Source: an uncultured Roseobacter sp. (lineage in GTDB: Bacteria > Pseudomonadota > Alphaproteobacteria > Rhodobacterales > Rhodobacteraceae). Taken from it: 64,000 nucleotides of DNA. The stretch lies in NCBI RefSeq assembly GCF_947499265.1, contig NZ_CANMNK010000010.1, positions 62,001 to 126,000 of the forward strand, read 5' to 3'. Every line of letters starts with the position of its first letter. The stretch's first letter is position 1. The notes below the pieces were generated by a model. That model had not been told where the DNA came from, made no database searches, and was given only the letters and a program-made list of their open reading frames with translations. This document shows positions 61,412 to 64,000 of the stretch, one piece after another. The position numbers were made by a program, and so were the translations under genes.

Positions 61412-61428
61412 AACAAGGGAGCCTTTTC

Positions 61429-62913
61429 ATGAAACATTTCGTCACCCGACTGGCGGCCACAAGCCTGCTGGCCCTCGCGGCAAGCATCGGCACGGCACAG
61501 GCCAAATCGGACATCACCGTCGCCGTGCAGCTGGAACCGCCGCACCTCGATCCGACCTCCGCGGCGGCTGGCGCCATCGACACGGTGCTCTACTCCAATG
61601 TTTTCGAAGGCCTGACCCGCTTCATGGCCGATGGCTCCATCGTGCCCGGTCTCGCCAAAAGCTGGGAAATCAGCGATGACGGGTTGACCTATACCTTCTC
61701 TCTGCAGGAAGGCGTGACCTTCCACGACGGCACCACCATGGACGCGGAGGATGTGAAATTCTCCCTTGATCGGATCCTTGCGGAAGACAGCGCCAATGCG
61801 CAAAAGGCGCTTTATGCCGCCATCGCCTCCGTGGAGGTTGTGGACCCGCTGACGGTCAAGCTCACCCTCTCCGAGCCCAACGGCAATATGCTCTTCAACC
61901 TCGCTTGGGGGGATGCAGTGATCGTCGCCCCCGAGAGCATCGAAAATATCAAACAAATGCCCATCGGCACCGGCGCGTTCAAATTCGTGGAATGGGTGCA
62001 ATCCGACCGCATCGAGCTGACCCGCAATGCGGACTACTGGGGCACGCCCGCCGCCCTGGAAGCCGCAACCTTCAAGTTCATCTCTGACCCCACGGCGGCC
62101 TTTGCGGCGGTGATGGCCGAGGACGTGGATTACTTCTATGCCTTCCCGGCCCCGGAAAATCTGCCACAGTTCGAAGCCGATCCACGGTTCCAGGTGATCG
62201 TCGGCTCGACCGAGGGTGAAACCATCCTGTCGACCAACAACAAGATGCCGCCTTTCGACAATCCACTGGTCCGCCAGGCCGTGGCCCACGCGATTGACCG
62301 GCAGGCCATCATCGACGGCGCGATGTTCGGATATGGGACGCCCATCGGCACCCACTTCGCACCGCATAACCCCGCCTACAAAGACCTGACCGGCCAGTCG
62401 AACTACGACCCGGAGAAATCCAAAGCACTGCTCGCCGAAGCCGGTCTGGCCGATGGGTTTGAAACCACGCTCTACCTTCCGCCGCCTTCCTATGCCCGTC
62501 GTGGCGGCGAGATCATCGCAGCACAACTGGCCGAGGTCGGCATCACCGCCACCATCACCAATGTCGAATGGGCACAATGGCTGGAATCGGTCTTTCGGGG
62601 CAAAGACTTTGGGCTTACGATTGTCAGCCACACCGAACCGATGGATATCGGCATCTACGCCAATCCGGACTATTACTTTCAATACGACAACCCGGATTTC
62701 CAGGCGCTGATCACAAAACTGAACAGCACCACGGACCCGGAGATGCGGGCACAAATGATGGGTGATGCCCAACAGATGATCGCGGATGATTACGTGAACG
62801 GATATCTCTTCCAACTGGCCCAGCTTTCGGTCGCCAAGGCGGATTTGCAGGGTCTTTGGGCCAATGCTCCAACCCAGGCCACCGACCTCACCGGCGTCAG
62901 CTGGAGCGAGTGA
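61429..62913 (+). CDS. Family-5 solute-binding protein without linked permeases
   Basis: This 494-residue protein has a signal peptide (about 1-24, ending GTAQA) and SBP_bac_5 features: EPPHLDPTSAAAGAIDTVLYSNVFEGL, FSLQEGVTFHDGTTMDAEDVKFSLDR and VRQAVAHAIDRQAIIDG. It would capture a peptide or similar solute in the periplasm. No ABC permease or ATPase genes follow, so it must use a transporter encoded elsewhere, possibly the one at 33792-38140. Confidence 0.92.
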   Translation: MKHFVTRLAATSLLALAASIGTAQAKSDITVAVQLEPPHLDPTSAAAGAIDTVLYSNVFEGLTRFMADGSIVPGLAKSWEISDDGLTYTFSLQEGVTFHDGTTMDAEDVKFSLDRILAEDSANAQKALYAAIASVEVVDPLTVKLTLSEPNGNMLFNLAWGDAVIVAPESIENIKQMPIGTGAFKFVEWVQSDRIELTRNADYWGTPAALEAATFKFISDPTAAFAAVMAEDVDYFYAFPAPENLPQFEADPRFQVIVGSTEGETILSTNNKMPPFDNPLVRQAVAHAIDRQAIIDGAMFGYGTPIGTHFAPHNPAYKDLTGQSNYDPEKSKALLAEAGLADGFETTLYLPPPSYARRGGEIIAAQLAEVGITATITNVEWAQWLESVFRGKDFGLTIVSHTEPMDIGIYANPDYYFQYDNPDFQALITKLNSTTDPEMRAQMMGDAQQMIADDYVNGYLFQLAQLSVAKADLQGLWANAPTQATDLTGVSWSE

Positions 62914-63257
62914 TCAAACAGGCAGGCGCCCGCACCGGGCGTCTGCATTTGTACCAGAATACCCGAGATTTCGACCGACACTGCGGCAACGTGACCGGAA
63001 ACGGGTCATTTCAGCAATGACGCACCCTGTGTACCATCTTATCAGAACCACTTCCGAGAACATCCCAAACACCCTGGGGGTTTTGAGTGGGTCACAGCCT
63101 TCTCCCATGTGCCCACTCAAACGACCCTGCCCATTTTTTGAGCAAAATGGCTTGCAAAATTTCTACCTAAGCGGGTAACATGATGATGCGGATCGACTCC
63201 GCACCATACGATGCTGCACCTTTTACCATATGCTAAAAAGCCTGAAAGGAGCCTGCC
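62914..63257. other. Intergenic region with hairpins
   Basis: This 344-bp stretch has no supported gene. A hairpin just after the binding-protein gene (GCAGGCGCCC 62922-62931 with GGGCGTCTGC 62937-62946) may terminate it, though the T run is poor. A 10-bp inverted repeat TTTGAGTGGG (63082-63091) / CCCACTCAAA (63112-63121) with a 20-nt loop lies farther on. The rest shows nothing I recognise. Confidence 0.55.
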
Positions 63258-63467
63258 TTGACTGACCTCACAGAGCGCGCCATCCAACTGGAGAAACAAA
63301 TCGAAGACGCCTGCCAGAAAGAGCGTTTGGCGCTACAACCTCAATTTGATCGTGTGATCGCAACACTCAAAGCGCGCGGCGAAACCGTTCCCGCCCGTAT
63401 GCGACGCCTTAACACCACGCTCAAAGAAGAAGCCATCGAAGACCTGTTCGACAACATGCCCGTCTGA
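63258..63467 (+). CDS. Small hypothetical protein, charged and helical
   Basis: This 69-residue protein starts with TTG at 63258, with a strong AAAGGAG site 6 bp upstream. It is rich in Glu, Arg, Leu and Gln, with heptad-like spacing in TERAIQLEKQIEDACQKERLAL, suggesting a coiled coil, and ends in LFDNMPV. It has no signal peptide or TM helix. I do not recognise its family. It stands alone between the binding-protein and AcuC genes and has a terminator downstream. Confidence 0.7.
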   Translation: MTDLTERAIQLEKQIEDACQKERLALQPQFDRVIATLKARGETVPARMRRLNTTLKEEAIEDLFDNMPV

Positions 63468-63540
63468 TCCCTCAAATCTTTCGGGCAGAGCCGGGCGAAA
63501 CCACAAGCTGCCGAGCGAGAGGAACCGCCCGTTTCAAGGA

Positions 63541-63572
63541 AACCGATGCCAACCGGCGTCGGTTTTCTTTTT
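63541..63572. terminator. Rho-independent terminator
   Basis: AACCGATGCC (63541-63550) pairs with GGCGTCGGTT (63555-63564) around AACC, with one G-T pair, followed by a T-rich run. It lies between the small gene and the convergent AcuC-like gene. Confidence 0.75.
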
Positions 63573-63577
63573 GCCCA

Positions 63578-64000
63578 TCACCAGTGTGCCTGCGATGTAA
63601 TGCGGCCCACCGCTGCGCTACGGCTCGCCAGAAGCTGCACGCGGTCCTTGATCACATCCCGCACGGGCCCGTCACGCGGCGCATCGCGCAGGGTCGTGAA
63701 CCAATGCTCGGGCGGGTTCTTGCCCCGCCGGTTGCCCTCAAAGGTCAAGGCGCGCAAGACGGCCTCCGCCGCGCCCGGCAGACGGTCTGGAATATCAAAC
63801 CCGTTGAGGGTGGCCCAAACACCGGTCCAGAGCCGCCCAACCGACCACGGGTTGTACCCGCCCCCGCCCAGCACCAACAACCGCGGGGCCACACCCATCA
63901 GCGCACGCAGCACCGCCCAATGCGCGTTGTTGGACAGGCTGAGGTGCGCCAGCGGGTCCTCCTCCACACCATCCGCACCACAAAGCAATACGATGGCGTC
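63578..64000 (-). CDS. Histone deacetylase family protein (AcuC-like), C-terminal part
   Basis: The frame is open to the window edge and gives 140 residues; the start lies beyond 64000. GADGVEEDPLAHLSLSNNAHW and LLVLGGGGYNPWSVGRLWTGVWATLNG match the zinc-dependent deacetylase fold (class I-like, AcuC/acetylpolyamine amidohydrolase group); GGGGYN is near the catalytic Tyr. It probably deacetylates an acetyl-lysine or acetylpolyamine substrate. An internal TTG at 63988 is not a likely start because homologous residues (DAIVLLCGADG) continue upstream. Confidence 0.88.
   Translation of the reverse strand, partial: DAIVLLCGADGVEEDPLAHLSLSNNAHWAVLRALMGVAPRLLVLGGGGYNPWSVGRLWTGVWATLNGFDIPDRLPGAAEAVLRALTFEGNRRGKNPPEHWFTTLRDAPRDGPVRDVIKDRVQLLASRSAAVGRITSQAHW

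Overview
The window reads as chromosomal DNA of a Roseobacter-group alphaproteobacterium (Rhodobacterales). The evidence is the gene content: a NepR/EcfG/PhyR general stress locus, bchE-bchJ, FNR-type boxes next to PHA and haem genes, many family-5 peptide-binding proteins, and GC-rich genes packed in ATGA-overlapping operons. There are no rRNA or tRNA genes, insertion sequences, integrases or CRISPR arrays that I can see. The window starts inside a host-attachment-protein gene and ends inside a histone-deacetylase-like (AcuC) gene.

1-13.4 kb is a low-oxygen and stress island: universal stress protein, Ca2+/cation exchanger, Ca2+-type P-ATPase, phasin, PHA synthase, an ABC/FtsX/HlyD export system, a flavodoxin, a Crp/Fnr regulator, and a YgaP-like protein with a split YeeE/YedE (thiosulfate-type) transporter. 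Three FNR-type boxes sit at class-II distance from its promoters (4455, 10868, 11445). 13.6-16.7 kb holds GST, a cupin, a flavin amine oxidase and a TetR regulator behind a perfect inverted-repeat operator. 16.7-20.4 kb holds bchJ, bchE and hemN, oxygen-independent tetrapyrrole enzymes, with FNR boxes in front of bchE and possibly hemN.

20.5-24.8 kb is an idonate/gluconate catabolic set (idnO-like, idnD-like, SMP-30 lactonase, 6-phosphogluconate dehydrogenase) with a GntR/IdnR-like operator. 24.8-28.7 kb is a split-PqiA/PqiB/PqiC intermembrane lipid transport operon. 28.7-30.6 kb has an aminotransferase and an AHL-lactonase-like MBL hydrolase.

30.6-47.9 kb is a roughly 17 kb block of 14 genes on the minus strand and the most unusual part. 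In transcription order it encodes a nitrilase-family amidase, a long Orn/Lys/Arg-decarboxylase-like protein, an ATP-grasp ligase, a C45 (penicillin acyltransferase-type) Ntn hydrolase, two family-5 binding proteins, ABC permeases with a DUF2059 gene lodged between the permease and ATPase genes, an AMACR-type CoA racemase, a PhzS-like flavin monooxygenase and an SDR. This looks like an undescribed route that takes up and processes, or makes, an amide, peptide or polyamine-like compound. 48.5-52.3 kb adds an FMN glutamate-synthase-like enzyme, GABA aminotransferase and a PuuR-like XRE-cupin regulator, consistent with a polyamine/GABA theme.

52.4-58.8 kb is the general stress response core: PhyK-type kinase, EcfG, NepR and PhyR, with likely targets Dps, a YihY/BrkB membrane protein, a PLDc_N protein, a YfdC-type FNT channel and a 39-residue membrane protein. 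Most are preceded by GGAAC-N16/17-(C/T)GTT promoters. 58.8-62.9 kb has a class-V aminotransferase, an M20 deacylase and an orphan family-5 binding protein. A small conserved-looking gene and the AcuC fragment finish the window.
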